A DNA stretch of 49,446 nucleotides from Candidatus Omnitrophota bacterium (GCA_020429915.1 JAGQKV010000018.1:197770-247215), one strand, 5' to 3'; numbered from the stretch's first letter, positions 1 to 9,042 are shown. Translations and numbers: made by a program. The notes: generated from the sequence alone by a model not told the origin.

Positions 1-694
1 CCGGTTCCACATCTTCGGTGCCGCGTGGATAGGACGCGGAGACGACCAACTCCAGGCCCAGATCCGCGGCCGCCTTCTCCGCCATGTTAATGCCGTCGAA
101 ACCGAAACTGTCGTTCTGATAAAAGACGGCGAACTTCCGGACTCCCATGTGGTCGCGCAAATGCGTCAGGGCGGTAAGGATCTCCTCAGCGTAGGAAGCG
201 CGGATATTGAATATCATACGGTGTGGCGGATAACGAAATATCTGCGCGCCGGTCAGGGCGGCCACCAGCGGGACTTTCTCCTGCTCACAAATAGGAATGA
301 TCCGCTTGGTTGTGGGCGTCCCGACGTAATTGAACAAGGCGAAAACACCATCTTTAACGAGCAGGCGTTGTGTGTTTAAAACGCAAATCGCCGGATCGTA
401 GGCATCGTCGTAACTGATGACCCGAATCCGCCGCCCATTTATCCCCCCGGCCTCATTGATCTCATTCAGATAACTTTCCGCGCCGATCAAGTAGGTCCGT
501 CCGAGAAAACCGGCGTGCCCGGATAACGCCAACGAGGAGCCGATCAGGATCTCATTTTCAGAGACTCCGGGCTCCGCATCCGGACGGGCTTTTTGACGGC
601 CGTGACCATCGCCCCCCCCGCATCCGCTCATCCAAAACATGGCAACGATGACCGCACCAAACCACATTCCTGTCCAATGGCGTCTGTGCATCAT
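1..694 (-). CDS. branched-chain-amino-acid-type substrate-binding lipoprotein (3' end off window)
   Basis: I translated this frame by hand; it is open from an ATG at 694 (a second, adjacent ATG at 691) to the left edge, so about 231 residues are visible and the C-terminus is missing. The N-terminus is a type II signal peptide with a lipobox-like MSGC near residue 24. It is followed by a segment typical of periplasmic-binding family 6: the ILIGSSLALSG start, then YLNEINEAGGINGRRI and ISYDDAYDP, and later VPLVAALTGAQ and FYQNDSFGFDG. Family members bind amino acids, amides or urea for ABC importers or act as sensors. It starts 15 bases after the stop of the triple-PAS gene, with a GAGGATGAGG ribosome site, so the two are surely cotranscribed. 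No permease or ATPase gene is visible on this side, so a sensory role is at least as likely as transport. Confidence 0.85.
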   Translation of the reverse strand, partial: MMHRRHWTGMWFGAVIVAMFWMSGCGGGDGHGRQKARPDAEPGVSENEILIGSSLALSGHAGFLGRTYLIGAESYLNEINEAGGINGRRIRVISYDDAYDPAICVLNTQRLLVKDGVFALFNYVGTPTTKRIIPICEQEKVPLVAALTGAQIFRYPPHRMIFNIRASYAEEILTALTHLRDHMGVRKFAVFYQNDSFGFDGINMAEKAAADLGLELVVSASYPRGTEDVEP

Positions 695-708
695 AGGCAA
701 CCTCATCC

Positions 709-2091
709 TCAATCTTCGTCCGGGCCCAGAAACGACAGATCGTACGGCTCCGCCCGGCCCAATTCCCTGCTGAGTGTGTTAACCTGTTTTTTTAGGTCAA
801 TAAGGGTATTCTCCCGGTCGATAGCCAGATCCTGAAATTGTTCCAACTCCTCAATAAGTAATTTCATCTTGATCTCAGCCTCCTTGCGGTCTGTGATATC
901 ATGGTACATACCCAGCACACCGCAAACACGACCTTCCTCATCCGTGAGGGGAACCTTGCTCGTCAACAGATAGATTGTCCTGCCGTCGGGCGTGGACTGC
1001 GGTTCCTCAAAATTAATCCGCTCTACGCCGTTGTCCATAACATTCAAGTCGTCCTGCCGGTAAAGTTCAGCCTGATCCCGCCAGCTCATCGCACGGTCAT
1101 CCTTGCCGATCATATCCGCGGCACACGACATCCCGGCGTCTTTGGCAAATAAGTCATTGCATCCCAAATACCGCAATTCCCGGTCCTTCCAGAAGACCCG
1201 CATGGGTAACAAATTCAGGATTCGATTCAAGAGTTTTTCGGCATCCCGGATTTCAGCAAGATTGACCTGTATATTATTCTCGGCTTGACGCCGCTGACTT
1301 ATGTCACGCAACACCCCAAGGGCGCACCACCGATCGTCAATCTTCAACGGAGAGAGAAACAATTCCATCGGGATTTCGGTCCCGTCTTTGCGCCGGCCTT
1401 CCGTCTCGACGATTTTATTCAGAACTTGTCCGATCCCCGTGTGCCGGAACTTGGCGACGGCTTCGCGCGCGGCCTCATGATAGCGCTGGGGAGCCAGGAT
1501 GGAATGCAGATCCTTGCCGACGACCTCCTCTTCGGTGTAACCGAAGATCCGCTCCGCTCCGCCGCCCCAGAAACGGATACATCCGGAGTGGTCCATGATA
1601 ACGACGGCATCCTGTATCGCTTGGCAGATAGTATTTAACATCGCACTGCGGTCCGCGCCCTCAGCGGCCTCGACCAGCTTCACGCGCTTCTCACATTGAT
1701 GCAATGCCTGCTCAAGCACTTTGTAACGCGAAATATCCCGCCCTTCCGCCAGATAGGAGTGGACTTCTCCCATCCCATCAAAGCGTACCGTAAATTGCCA
1801 GCGTTGATTGCGGATAGTCCCGTTGGACTCGGAAAAGGTATGCTCGAATTCCGCCGACGGTTCCTCACGCGAAAGGCGATTCAACATCCGGCTAAATGCT
1901 TCGTGGTCGGCGGGGCTCACCAGAGCCGTAAACGGTTTGCCGACCGGGTCCGAAACGACTTTCTCAAAATGCTGACGGCAACACCTGTTTAACTGTGTAA
2001 TCTTAGTATCGGGGGAAAGGATACAGAGGTGGGTTTGGAGGGCGTCGATCAGTTGAATGAGCTGGTCCGGAACATCCGTGAAATCAGTCAT
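709..2091 (-). CDS. triple-PAS signalling protein with C-terminal coiled coil, no kinase domain
   Basis: The 460-aa product has three PAS domains at roughly residues 8-128, 150-275 and 288-408. Each is followed by the usual D-I-(S/T)-x-R/DR end (RDISRYK, RDISQRRQAE, HDITDRKEAE). They are joined by short helical linkers, and the protein ends in a charged helix (about 408-447). There is no transmembrane segment and no HisKA, HATPase, GGDEF or EAL domain. The ATG at 2091 is chosen over one at 2139 because GGAGGACCT stands directly before it. The gene lies between a stand-alone receiver gene (upstream) and a substrate-binding lipoprotein gene (downstream). The C-terminal helix, with EELEQF, DRENTLIDLKKQVN and ELGR, resembles a tail I recall from other PAS proteins (E-L-E-R-F...R-x-x-x-M-I-E-L-K-x-E-V-N). 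The output partner is unknown. Confidence 0.85.
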   Translation of the reverse strand: MTDFTDVPDQLIQLIDALQTHLCILSPDTKITQLNRCCRQHFEKVVSDPVGKPFTALVSPADHEAFSRMLNRLSREEPSAEFEHTFSESNGTIRNQRWQFTVRFDGMGEVHSYLAEGRDISRYKVLEQALHQCEKRVKLVEAAEGADRSAMLNTICQAIQDAVVIMDHSGCIRFWGGGAERIFGYTEEEVVGKDLHSILAPQRYHEAAREAVAKFRHTGIGQVLNKIVETEGRRKDGTEIPMELFLSPLKIDDRWCALGVLRDISQRRQAENNIQVNLAEIRDAEKLLNRILNLLPMRVFWKDRELRYLGCNDLFAKDAGMSCAADMIGKDDRAMSWRDQAELYRQDDLNVMDNGVERINFEEPQSTPDGRTIYLLTSKVPLTDEEGRVCGVLGMYHDITDRKEAEIKMKLLIEELEQFQDLAIDRENTLIDLKKQVNTLSRELGRAEPYDLSFLGPDED

Positions 2092-2177
2092 AGGTCCTCC
2101 GCTGGTTACGTGATCAAATGCGTATAATTCGATACGCACCGGAGTGGAAAATCAGGCAGGAGTAATACGTGTAGGAT

Positions 2178-2555
2178 CTATGCCAAATAATTCTGTACGA
2201 CTGCAACCAGCTTTTCATTATCGAACGGTTTGGCAATGGACTGATATTTTTCGCCGCCGATGGTGATCTCCCCCAGCCCCCCAGCTTCGTCTTCCGTCGA
2301 AACCAAACCGGTGAGGCAGATCACCGGAATCCGCTGCAAATCGTCGTCGGCCCGCAACCTGATCATCATCTCCGAACCGTCCATGCCCGGCATCATAATG
2401 TCAAGCAGGATCAGGTCCGGTTTGTGCTCCCGGGCCATCCCCATACCATCCTGTCCGTTGCAAGCCACCAAAGGGTGAAAACCGGCATACTGCAGGACAG
2501 CGGCGATCGCCTGTGCTAAGTCCTGATCGTCGTCAACAACGAGTACCGTCGGCAT
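2178..2555 (-). CDS. stand-alone response-regulator receiver protein (CheY-like)
   Basis: The 125-aa protein is one receiver domain and nothing else. The acidic pocket is at D8-D10, the phospho-acceptor is D52 (LLDIMMPGMDG), the switch threonine is T82 (CLTGL) and the conserved lysine is K109 (IAKPF), so it should be phosphorylatable. An insertion between T82 and K109 (GGLGEITIGGEKY) makes the beta4-beta5 region slightly longer than usual. The start at 2555 is supported by GGGAGGGAT just upstream. It is the first gene of the operon running into the triple-PAS protein and the binding lipoprotein, and it has its own sigma70-like promoter. The cognate kinase is not in the operon. Confidence 0.92.
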   Translation of the reverse strand: MPTVLVVDDDQDLAQAIAAVLQYAGFHPLVACNGQDGMGMAREHKPDLILLDIMMPGMDGSEMMIRLRADDDLQRIPVICLTGLVSTEDEAGGLGEITIGGEKYQSIAKPFDNEKLVAVVQNYLA

Positions 2556-2608
2556 ATCCCTCCCGGCATAAATACAAATTTTGCCTAATCTTCGATATTC
2601 TTAGAATT

Positions 2609-2637
2609 AATATAGAAGTAATTACCTGCCGGGTCAA
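2609..2637 (-). promoter_or_regulatory. sigma70-like promoter of the receiver/PAS/binding-protein operon
   Basis: On the minus strand TTGACC (2637-2632) is followed after 17 bases by TATATT (2614-2609). The predicted transcription start is about 45 bases before the receiver start codon at 2555. Confidence 0.6.
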
Positions 2638-2691
2638 GACGGCAACCGATTATTTTAGGGGGCCCGATAAGGCAATCGGATTGCTCATAAA

Positions 2692-3339
2692 TCAATGGGA
2701 AAGAATGACGACCCGTTCGGTCTGATGAAGGACACGCCACCCCCATTCCGTAGCGATCCACGGCCAAGTGTCGGCGTGATAAAAGTTGACATGCGTGGGT
2801 TCCCGGTGGTACCACCAGTCCCGGAAAGAATCCACGTCGCGGTACATTCCGGTCATGATCCCCAACAGCCCGCCCTCCCGCTTGACCAGCTGAGCGAACC
2901 GCTCCCACTCCCGCCGCGGTTGGTAGAAATGCTCCACCGTCTCGGTGCAGGTGACAAAATCATAGGAGGCCTGCAGCAGGTCGTCTTCCGGATAGTAGAC
3001 CGGATCGTAAACCAACGTTTCGAAACCGAGCCGCCGCAACAGTACCGAGGCGGTCGGTCCCGGTCCGCAACCGTAGTCGAGTCCGCGCGCGCCGGCCGGC
3101 AGAAGTTTACTGAGCGGTTCGATCAATTGGTTGAGAAAGTCGACATACCCGTGGTCCTCCGGATGGTTCTGGTGCAAATCGTAACGGGCGCGTTCCTGGT
3201 CGGGGGTCAAAAACTGATCGGGCGACAGGAAGATGATCCGGCAGCGGCCGCACCGGTAGTAATCCCGGCGGCCGTAGCTCTTGTCGGTCCGCTGATGGAC
3301 ATGTTCGCTATCGGAAGCATGACACAATGGGCAGATCAT
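2692..3339 (-). CDS. zinc-ribbon class I SAM-dependent methyltransferase
   Basis: The 215-aa protein begins with a four-cysteine zinc-ribbon pattern (C3, C6, C30, C33). It continues into a Rossmann methyltransferase with motif I GLDYGCGPGP (about residues 86-95), an acidic strand end at VYDP, and a C-terminal HVNFYHADTW motif typical of the Methyltransf_23 group. Such enzymes often modify sugars, lipids or cofactors; the substrate is not evident. It is the last gene of a six-gene operon: its ATG overlaps the TGA of the GT39-like gene by one base. That context suggests it acts on a glycan, lipid carrier or glycoprotein made by the upstream transferases, which is inference. Confidence 0.85.
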   Translation of the reverse strand: MICPLCHASDSEHVHQRTDKSYGRRDYYRCGRCRIIFLSPDQFLTPDQERARYDLHQNHPEDHGYVDFLNQLIEPLSKLLPAGARGLDYGCGPGPTASVLLRRLGFETLVYDPVYYPEDDLLQASYDFVTCTETVEHFYQPRREWERFAQLVKREGGLLGIMTGMYRDVDSFRDWWYHREPTHVNFYHADTWPWIATEWGWRVLHQTERVVILSH

Positions 3340-4868
3340 CAGAAGTAGGCGACATTATTGTTAAGGGCAATGGCGTGATAAACCTTCAATGCCTTGAGGG
3401 CGGCATAGAACAGCGCCAGGCTCGCCACAGTCAGTCCGGCGTAACCGTAGACATTCTTCTGCCGCAACAGCATTTGATAACCGACAACGATCGTCGAAGC
3501 GATGAGGATCACCGTCGGCGTCACGAATTGCACCGCGTAGCGTCCCTGAAAGTTTTTCCAGACCGTGGCAAATAACAGGACCCATACACTGCTCAGCAGC
3601 AGAAACACCTCCTGCCGCCGGCCCAGCGGCGCGCGCAGAAAGGCAACGAACATCAGCAGATAAAAAGGCGAATACTCCAGGTGCTGTTTGAAATAGAAGT
3701 ACCACGGTTCCTGCCGGTATATCTTCATGTCCCACCCTGCGTTGGGAATTTCCGCCCAATTGAGAGACTTCAGCGCGCTGGCCACATACGGTTTGTGCAG
3801 ACACAGCAAGGCGAAGAACAGCCCGATCGCCGCCATCGCGGTAAACGGAAGCCACTGTGGCCCCGATCCGGCTCGCGGGTCCTGCGCCGCCGCCTTGGCC
3901 AGCCGCTGGTAAAGGACGATACCGCCCCAGACCGCGGCAATCGCCGCCGCGGCAAAAAGCGCGAAATAAAGCATCTTGCGCGGACCGGCCGTCTGCCGCA
4001 GGACCATCATCGTAAACGTCTCCATGCCGTACACCTTCAAATTGGTGATCAGCCAGGGCAGGAACACGACAAAGGCGATACCGAAAAATATGTAGAACTC
4101 TTTGGACCGCAGGAGTTCCCGCCGGTAGATCAGAATATAAGACAACAGGACCGGCACCACCAACACGGCGGTGTATTTGGTCAGCATCGCCAGACCGAAC
4201 ACCACGCCCGCCGGGTAGAACCAGGCCCGGTGTTCTTCGCAGGCTTTGAACAACAGATACAACGTGGCAAAGGTGAAAAACGCCAGCGTCGCGGCTATCC
4301 ACACCTTTTGCCCGCACAACGTGATATTAAGATCGATAGCCAGCAGAAACAGCGCGGCGTAAGCGGTCGGATAGCCGAAGTACCGCCGCGCAAACCGAAA
4401 GCACAGGACCAGCAGCAGACAGACCATCACGTTCGAGACCTTGGACCCGGCCTCATACAGTTCCTGATAGCTGTAAGCGGATTTTTGCTCCAGCATCGCG
4501 TAGGACATCGACACCAGCCACGGAAACATGGGCGGATGTTTGTACAACGGCCGCTTCATGTAGTTGGGCAGCAACCGCGACCGGTGGCGCTCTTCCCACA
4601 AGCGGATCGTGTTGTAGGGATCGCCCTGTTTCAGATTGACCGCGAGATTGACATAAACGCTTTCATCAAATGTATAAGCCCCCTGCCGGCGTTCATAATC
4701 GGCCCCGTGAATAAGCAACAAAAACGTAACCAGGCAGGTCAGTATGAGCACCGGCCACGCCATCAATTCGTACCAGGTTTTCTTGGACTTGGGTTCGGCG
4801 AGTGCGGACGTCGCGCCGCGGCTGAGGGTCGGTCCGCGGGAGGCCTTCCTCTTCTTATGTTTGCTCAT
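3339..4868 (-). CDS. GT39/PMT-like polytopic glycosyltransferase (ArnT/PMT_2 type)
   Basis: The 509-aa protein has a basic cytosolic N-terminus (SKHKKRKASRG) and about ten to eleven hydrophobic helices. The first periplasmic loop carries an acidic F-D-E-S-V-Y motif, as expected for GT-C enzymes that use polyprenyl-phosphate sugars. Further loop features are LYKHPPMFPW and, near the C-terminus, a short periplasmic segment with QEPWYFYF. GT39 enzymes transfer mannose, arabinose or similar sugars from lipid carriers to proteins or lipids on the outer face of the inner membrane. It lacks the TPR tail of its three upstream neighbours. It overlaps the preceding gene by four bases and the methyltransferase by one base, so it is translationally coupled to both. 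Donor and acceptor are unknown. Confidence 0.85.
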   Translation of the reverse strand: MSKHKKRKASRGPTLSRGATSALAEPKSKKTWYELMAWPVLILTCLVTFLLLIHGADYERRQGAYTFDESVYVNLAVNLKQGDPYNTIRLWEERHRSRLLPNYMKRPLYKHPPMFPWLVSMSYAMLEQKSAYSYQELYEAGSKVSNVMVCLLLVLCFRFARRYFGYPTAYAALFLLAIDLNITLCGQKVWIAATLAFFTFATLYLLFKACEEHRAWFYPAGVVFGLAMLTKYTAVLVVPVLLSYILIYRRELLRSKEFYIFFGIAFVVFLPWLITNLKVYGMETFTMMVLRQTAGPRKMLYFALFAAAAIAAVWGGIVLYQRLAKAAAQDPRAGSGPQWLPFTAMAAIGLFFALLCLHKPYVASALKSLNWAEIPNAGWDMKIYRQEPWYFYFKQHLEYSPFYLLMFVAFLRAPLGRRQEVFLLLSSVWVLLFATVWKNFQGRYAVQFVTPTVILIASTIVVGYQMLLRQKNVYGYAGLTVASLALFYAALKALKVYHAIALNNNVAYF

Positions 4869-7078
4869 GGGTGTCCTTTGGCTGATGGGGATTGGACCTG
4901 CTGGGCCTTTTGCATAAGTAGTGTCGCCTCTTTTTTCAGACCGGCCCCGGCATAGATCGACGCAAGCTGTTGATAGACCGGCGCCGACTGCAACGGGATG
5001 CTGTTGGCGTTCTGGAACGAGAGCGTAAAATTCTTTTTGTCTTTGAGGCGATGATACCCCAAGGCCAGGTTGTACTGAATAACGGCTTGATCGTACGCAG
5101 ACCCGCCCAAGGCCAACGCCTTTTTATATAGCTCCACGGCCTCCTGGTGGCGGCCGAGATCACTGTACGCGCTGGCCAGATTATTGTAGAACTTCGTATT
5201 GGTGGGTTCGATCTCGATCCCCTTTTTATAAAACTTGATCGCCTCCAGCTTGAATTGTTTCGTTTCCTTGGTAAAGCGGCGCGCCTCCTCCGCCATTCCT
5301 TTTTTCCGGCTGGTCTCGGCCAGTTTCTTGGCGATCAAAGACTTTTGGTTGTAACTGATAGCAATATTGTTGTAGGCCTGGGTCAGGCTCGGCATGTAAT
5401 TGATGGCCTGTTGATAGTGTTCGATCGCTTTGTCGAAATCCTGCTGGCCCTTATAAAGATTGCCCAGATTGAAATGAGCGTTGAAGTAGTTCGGCCGAAT
5501 CTTGAGCGATTTTTCATACGCATCGATCGCTTTTTTGGTCTCGCCGAGCCGCATGTAGATGGTCCCGAGATTGCTCCACGCGGCGTAGTAACTCGGGCGC
5601 AACTGGATCGCACGTATCGTGGAATCCCGCGCGTCCTCGATACGGCCCACGCGGTAGTACGCCTCGCCGAGATCGGCATGCAAACGGCCGCTGTTCGGTG
5701 CAAATTCCCGGGTACGCTCGTAAAAGGCGATTTGATTCAACCAGGTCTTGTTCTGCTGGTAGGTGCGCACGCCGAAAAACAGGCTTAACCCGGCCACGAT
5801 CACCACCACCGGCCCCAGCATGGCCTTGTTGCGTACGGTCCAGTCGGCGAACAAATGACCGATAATTAAAAACAGGCCCATCACCGGAATGTACAACCAG
5901 TGTTCCGCCATATACGCGTTGACCACCACGAACGTGTTGGACACCGGAAACAATCCCACCAAAAACCAGAGGATGCCGAAAGTCACATAGGGTTTGCGAT
6001 TGCGGAACCAGATCGCCACCGCGACCGTAGCCACGAAAAGGAGCAGCCCGAGCACCGCCCGCGGGTCGGACCACGGGAACATCGGCCGCAGATACTCCAT
6101 ATGCAAATGGAACGGCGCCACCAGCAGTTTGAAATAGGAGCTGTAGGCCACAAAAAATCCGGGGAGCCGTTCGAAGACCGAGGTCTTGGTCGGCTCCTTC
6201 AGCCCCATCCCCCCGAGAATCTCCAACTTGCGCAAAATAATATAAACCACCGCGATCGTCCCGTAGATCACAAAAGGCTTCCACGGGATTTTCTTACGCA
6301 TCGCGAAGTGGTACATCAGGGCAAATACCGGGACCATCAGCCCGTTCTCCCGCGACAGGACCCCGAGCAGATAGCACAGCCCCATGCCGATCCCGTCGAG
6401 GATATTTTCCCTCTCCACCATCCGGAAATAAAACACCAACGAGGCCAGCATAAACATCGAGGACAACGGATCGGCGCGGCCGGCGATATAAGTGACCGCT
6501 TCAGTGTGGACCGGATGCAGGACGTACAGGACCGCCGTGATAAAAGCGATAAAATTGCTCGCGAATAACTTCACCACTAACAAGTAGAGGAAGACCGCGA
6601 CCAACAGATGGCAGACAATGCTCGTCAAATGAAAGCCGAACGGTCGCATCTTCCACAAGGAATAGTCGAACATATACGTGATGGTCTGTACCGGACGGAA
6701 GGACGAGTGTTTGTAGTACAGCTTCTCGCCCCCCAGGTTACCGAAAAGGACCTTGTCGAGATTACTCCAGCTGCGGATGTCGGTATTGTTGCGGATCAGG
6801 ATATTGTCGTCCCAGATAAACTCGCCCTGCAATGCGTTGGCGTAAAAGATAAAACCGACCAGAGCCACCGCCAAGACCAGCCACCAGTTCGGGCGCACCC
6901 TCTTATCCGTGAGGGGCGCGAATCCGGCCTCCTCTTTCCCGACCGGTTTATCCTTGGTCTTAAGGGAGTCGATATAACGCTGAACGGTGCGTTCCTTGAG
7001 ATTCAGATGGTGGGCGATTTGCTCGGCAGTGTGTTGATCGTGGTGTTTAAGGATGTATTTGCGGTGTTCCGGTTTCAT
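4865..7078 (-). CDS. TMTC-like membrane glycosyltransferase with N-terminal helix-turn-helix and C-terminal TPRs
   Basis: The 737-aa protein has three parts. Residues 1-45 form a basic helix-turn-helix-like segment (AEQIAHHLNLKERTVQRYI). Residues about 64-430 are a polytopic membrane domain. Residues about 440-730 hold about seven TPRs. The first outside loop has the paired acidic residues D90-D91 (FIWDDNILIRNN), and a later helix has HPVHTEAVTYIAGRADPLSS. Both patterns match eukaryotic TMTC and PMT-type O-mannosyltransferases more closely than the other four family members here, which have QRF(T/A)SLA instead of GRADPLSS. The likely role is transfer of a lipid-linked sugar to exported proteins, with the TPRs recruiting substrate or partners. 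The N-terminal HTH is unexpected for such an enzyme. The gene sits 11 bases after the upstream paralogue and overlaps the GT39 gene. Confidence 0.85.
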   Translation of the reverse strand: MKPEHRKYILKHHDQHTAEQIAHHLNLKERTVQRYIDSLKTKDKPVGKEEAGFAPLTDKRVRPNWWLVLAVALVGFIFYANALQGEFIWDDNILIRNNTDIRSWSNLDKVLFGNLGGEKLYYKHSSFRPVQTITYMFDYSLWKMRPFGFHLTSIVCHLLVAVFLYLLVVKLFASNFIAFITAVLYVLHPVHTEAVTYIAGRADPLSSMFMLASLVFYFRMVERENILDGIGMGLCYLLGVLSRENGLMVPVFALMYHFAMRKKIPWKPFVIYGTIAVVYIILRKLEILGGMGLKEPTKTSVFERLPGFFVAYSSYFKLLVAPFHLHMEYLRPMFPWSDPRAVLGLLLFVATVAVAIWFRNRKPYVTFGILWFLVGLFPVSNTFVVVNAYMAEHWLYIPVMGLFLIIGHLFADWTVRNKAMLGPVVVIVAGLSLFFGVRTYQQNKTWLNQIAFYERTREFAPNSGRLHADLGEAYYRVGRIEDARDSTIRAIQLRPSYYAAWSNLGTIYMRLGETKKAIDAYEKSLKIRPNYFNAHFNLGNLYKGQQDFDKAIEHYQQAINYMPSLTQAYNNIAISYNQKSLIAKKLAETSRKKGMAEEARRFTKETKQFKLEAIKFYKKGIEIEPTNTKFYNNLASAYSDLGRHQEAVELYKKALALGGSAYDQAVIQYNLALGYHRLKDKKNFTLSFQNANSIPLQSAPVYQQLASIYAGAGLKKEATLLMQKAQQVQSPSAKGHP

Positions 7079-7089
7079 GCCACGCGGGA

Positions 7090-9042
7090 TTAGGGTCCGG
7101 ACGGGACCGCGGATTGCTGCTTGAGAACCGAGAGCAATTTGCGTTTCAGGGCCCGGGCCTTGCTGTGATCGGGGTTTAATTCCAAAAGTCTATTATAATC
7201 ATCCAAGGCCAAATGTAAATCACCCTTTTTGAAGCGGGTGGTGGCCCGGCCGAACAAAGCGCTCTGATTCTCCTTATCCAGTTCAATGGCGCGGCTGAAG
7301 TCATCCAGGGCCAGTTCAAACTTCTTCAACCGGGAATAGACCTGGCCGCGGCTGGTGTATCCGCGGACGAAACTCGGCCGCAATGCGAGCGCCCGGTCGT
7401 AATCTTCCAGGGCGCGGTCATACCTCTTCATCTGGTAATACTTGTTGGCGCGGTTGTGAATGGCCTCGACCGCCTGCGGATTAAGAGTGATGACCCGGTC
7501 ATAATCGGCAATCGCCCTCGCGTAGTCCTTGACGTAGCTGTAGTAATTGCCCCGGTTGATGAGGGCCTCCTGATAATCCGGCATGATCTCAAGCGCCCGG
7601 TTAAAGTCCTGGATCGCCCGTTCGGGTTTTCCCAGCGCGAAATAGGCCATCCCGCGGTTGCTGTAGGCGGCGTGATTGCGGCCGTATTTTTCGATGGCCG
7701 TATCCAAATGGTGAATCGCCGTCTCCCACTGGCTCCTCTCGACGTAGGCGATCCCCAGGTTCATGTGCGGACGGGACTTCTCCGGCGCCTTGGCGATCAC
7801 ATCCTCCCACATCGCGATATCATCCGCCCATACGAAATTACGCTGATAGGTCAGCACGGCCAGCGTGAGGGCAATCACGGTCGCGGCGGCGAGGCATTTG
7901 CGCCGTGAGCGGAATGTCTTGAGGAGCCACGCGCTGATGCAGAGAAAAAATCCAAAGGACGGCAGGTACATGCGGTGTTCAAAGATCACGTGCTTGATGA
8001 CAATCACCGAGGACTCCACCGACAGGGTCAGAAAAAACCAGAAGATGCCGAAGGCCAGCAACCGGTTCGATCCCACGCGGCGGATACCGTAGGCAAAGAT
8101 GGTCACCAGCAGGACAAAGCACCAAAAGGTGCGCGGTTCCAGCATCGAGTACGAGGCGGGAAAATCGTACAGCAGGTTCTGTCCCACGGGCAGGAACATC
8201 AAACTCAGATACGTGCAGATGACCCGGAATTGGGTCATCAAATAGACCATGTTGTACAACTCATCCCCCCGGTGCGAACCGGAATGGTGTTGAATGGTCA
8301 GCATCGCGGGGGCATTGAACTTGAAGATCGCCGGCACGATCAACAGGAAAAGTCCGGTGCCGCCTACGATCCGCCAGTCAATGCGCCCGCCCTTCCCCCG
8401 CGGACGCACAAAGAGAAACTCCACCAGTAAAATCGCCACCGGCAAGGTAATGGTAATCTGCTTGGTGAACATCCCCAACAGCGCGCTGAAGCCAGCTGCG
8501 GCAAAGAAAGGCAACGCCCGGCGGGGATACAGCCGCGCCTGCAAATAGCACCACACGCTCAACAGATAAAACAGCGTCGCCAGTGACGCAAAACGCTGGG
8601 CCATGTAAGCAACGGCCTGCGTTTGCATCGGATGCGCCGCAAAAAGCATCGCGGTGATCAGTGCCACCAGCTCCGCATCCGGCCGCAGCGGATCATCGCG
8701 CATCTGTTCGCAGCGGAATAACAGGCGCACCAATGACCACACCAGGAGTATGTTGACCATATGAATGCCGATATTGGTTACGTGAAAACCGAGCCAATTG
8801 TAACCGTGAATCGCATAATTCAAGGCAAAGGTAAAATAACCCACAAAACGGGCCGGGTGCTTCCACGCGTGCCAGATGGCATGGATGTCGGTAATGTCGC
8901 GGATATTCGCATTACTCTTGATGTACCCGATATCGTCGAAAATCGGCGGACCGTGAAGCACATTGGAATACATCGCACCGGTGGCTATCAGCAGAGCGGC
9001 CACGGCCAGCCGGTAGCGGTGAGTTTTAAGCCAGTCCGTCAT
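7090..9042 (-). CDS. TMTC-like membrane glycosyltransferase with C-terminal TPRs
   Basis: The 650-aa product starts with a short basic segment and a membrane helix. An outside loop follows with D36-D37 (IFDDIGYIKSN), then about nine to ten further helices up to about residue 405 and about six TPRs to the end (YSNRGMAYFALGKPERAI is a typical unit). The helix motif HPMQTQAVAYMAQRFASLA marks the second subfamily seen in this window. The acidic pair in the first loop is the expected catalytic feature of GT-C O-glycosyltransferases, so the likely activity is sugar transfer at the periplasmic face of the inner membrane. Its ATG overlaps the stop of the upstream paralogue (ATGA). Donor and acceptor cannot be read from the sequence. 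Confidence 0.85.
   Translation of the reverse strand: MTDWLKTHRYRLAVAALLIATGAMYSNVLHGPPIFDDIGYIKSNANIRDITDIHAIWHAWKHPARFVGYFTFALNYAIHGYNWLGFHVTNIGIHMVNILLVWSLVRLLFRCEQMRDDPLRPDAELVALITAMLFAAHPMQTQAVAYMAQRFASLATLFYLLSVWCYLQARLYPRRALPFFAAAGFSALLGMFTKQITITLPVAILLVEFLFVRPRGKGGRIDWRIVGGTGLFLLIVPAIFKFNAPAMLTIQHHSGSHRGDELYNMVYLMTQFRVICTYLSLMFLPVGQNLLYDFPASYSMLEPRTFWCFVLLVTIFAYGIRRVGSNRLLAFGIFWFFLTLSVESSVIVIKHVIFEHRMYLPSFGFFLCISAWLLKTFRSRRKCLAAATVIALTLAVLTYQRNFVWADDIAMWEDVIAKAPEKSRPHMNLGIAYVERSQWETAIHHLDTAIEKYGRNHAAYSNRGMAYFALGKPERAIQDFNRALEIMPDYQEALINRGNYYSYVKDYARAIADYDRVITLNPQAVEAIHNRANKYYQMKRYDRALEDYDRALALRPSFVRGYTSRGQVYSRLKKFELALDDFSRAIELDKENQSALFGRATTRFKKGDLHLALDDYNRLLELNPDHSKARALKRKLLSVLKQQSAVPSGP

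Noticed and set aside
709-2091. Hybrid histidine kinase
   Set aside because: No H-box, N-box or G-boxes can be found; the protein ends in a coiled coil after the third PAS domain.
3681-4955. Long plus-strand frames opposite the glycosyltransferase genes (also 5147-5788, 9111-9767, 12561-13574, 37514-38737)
   Set aside because: They are antisense shadows of clear minus-strand genes, rich in arginine, proline and histidine, with no domains or ribosome sites.
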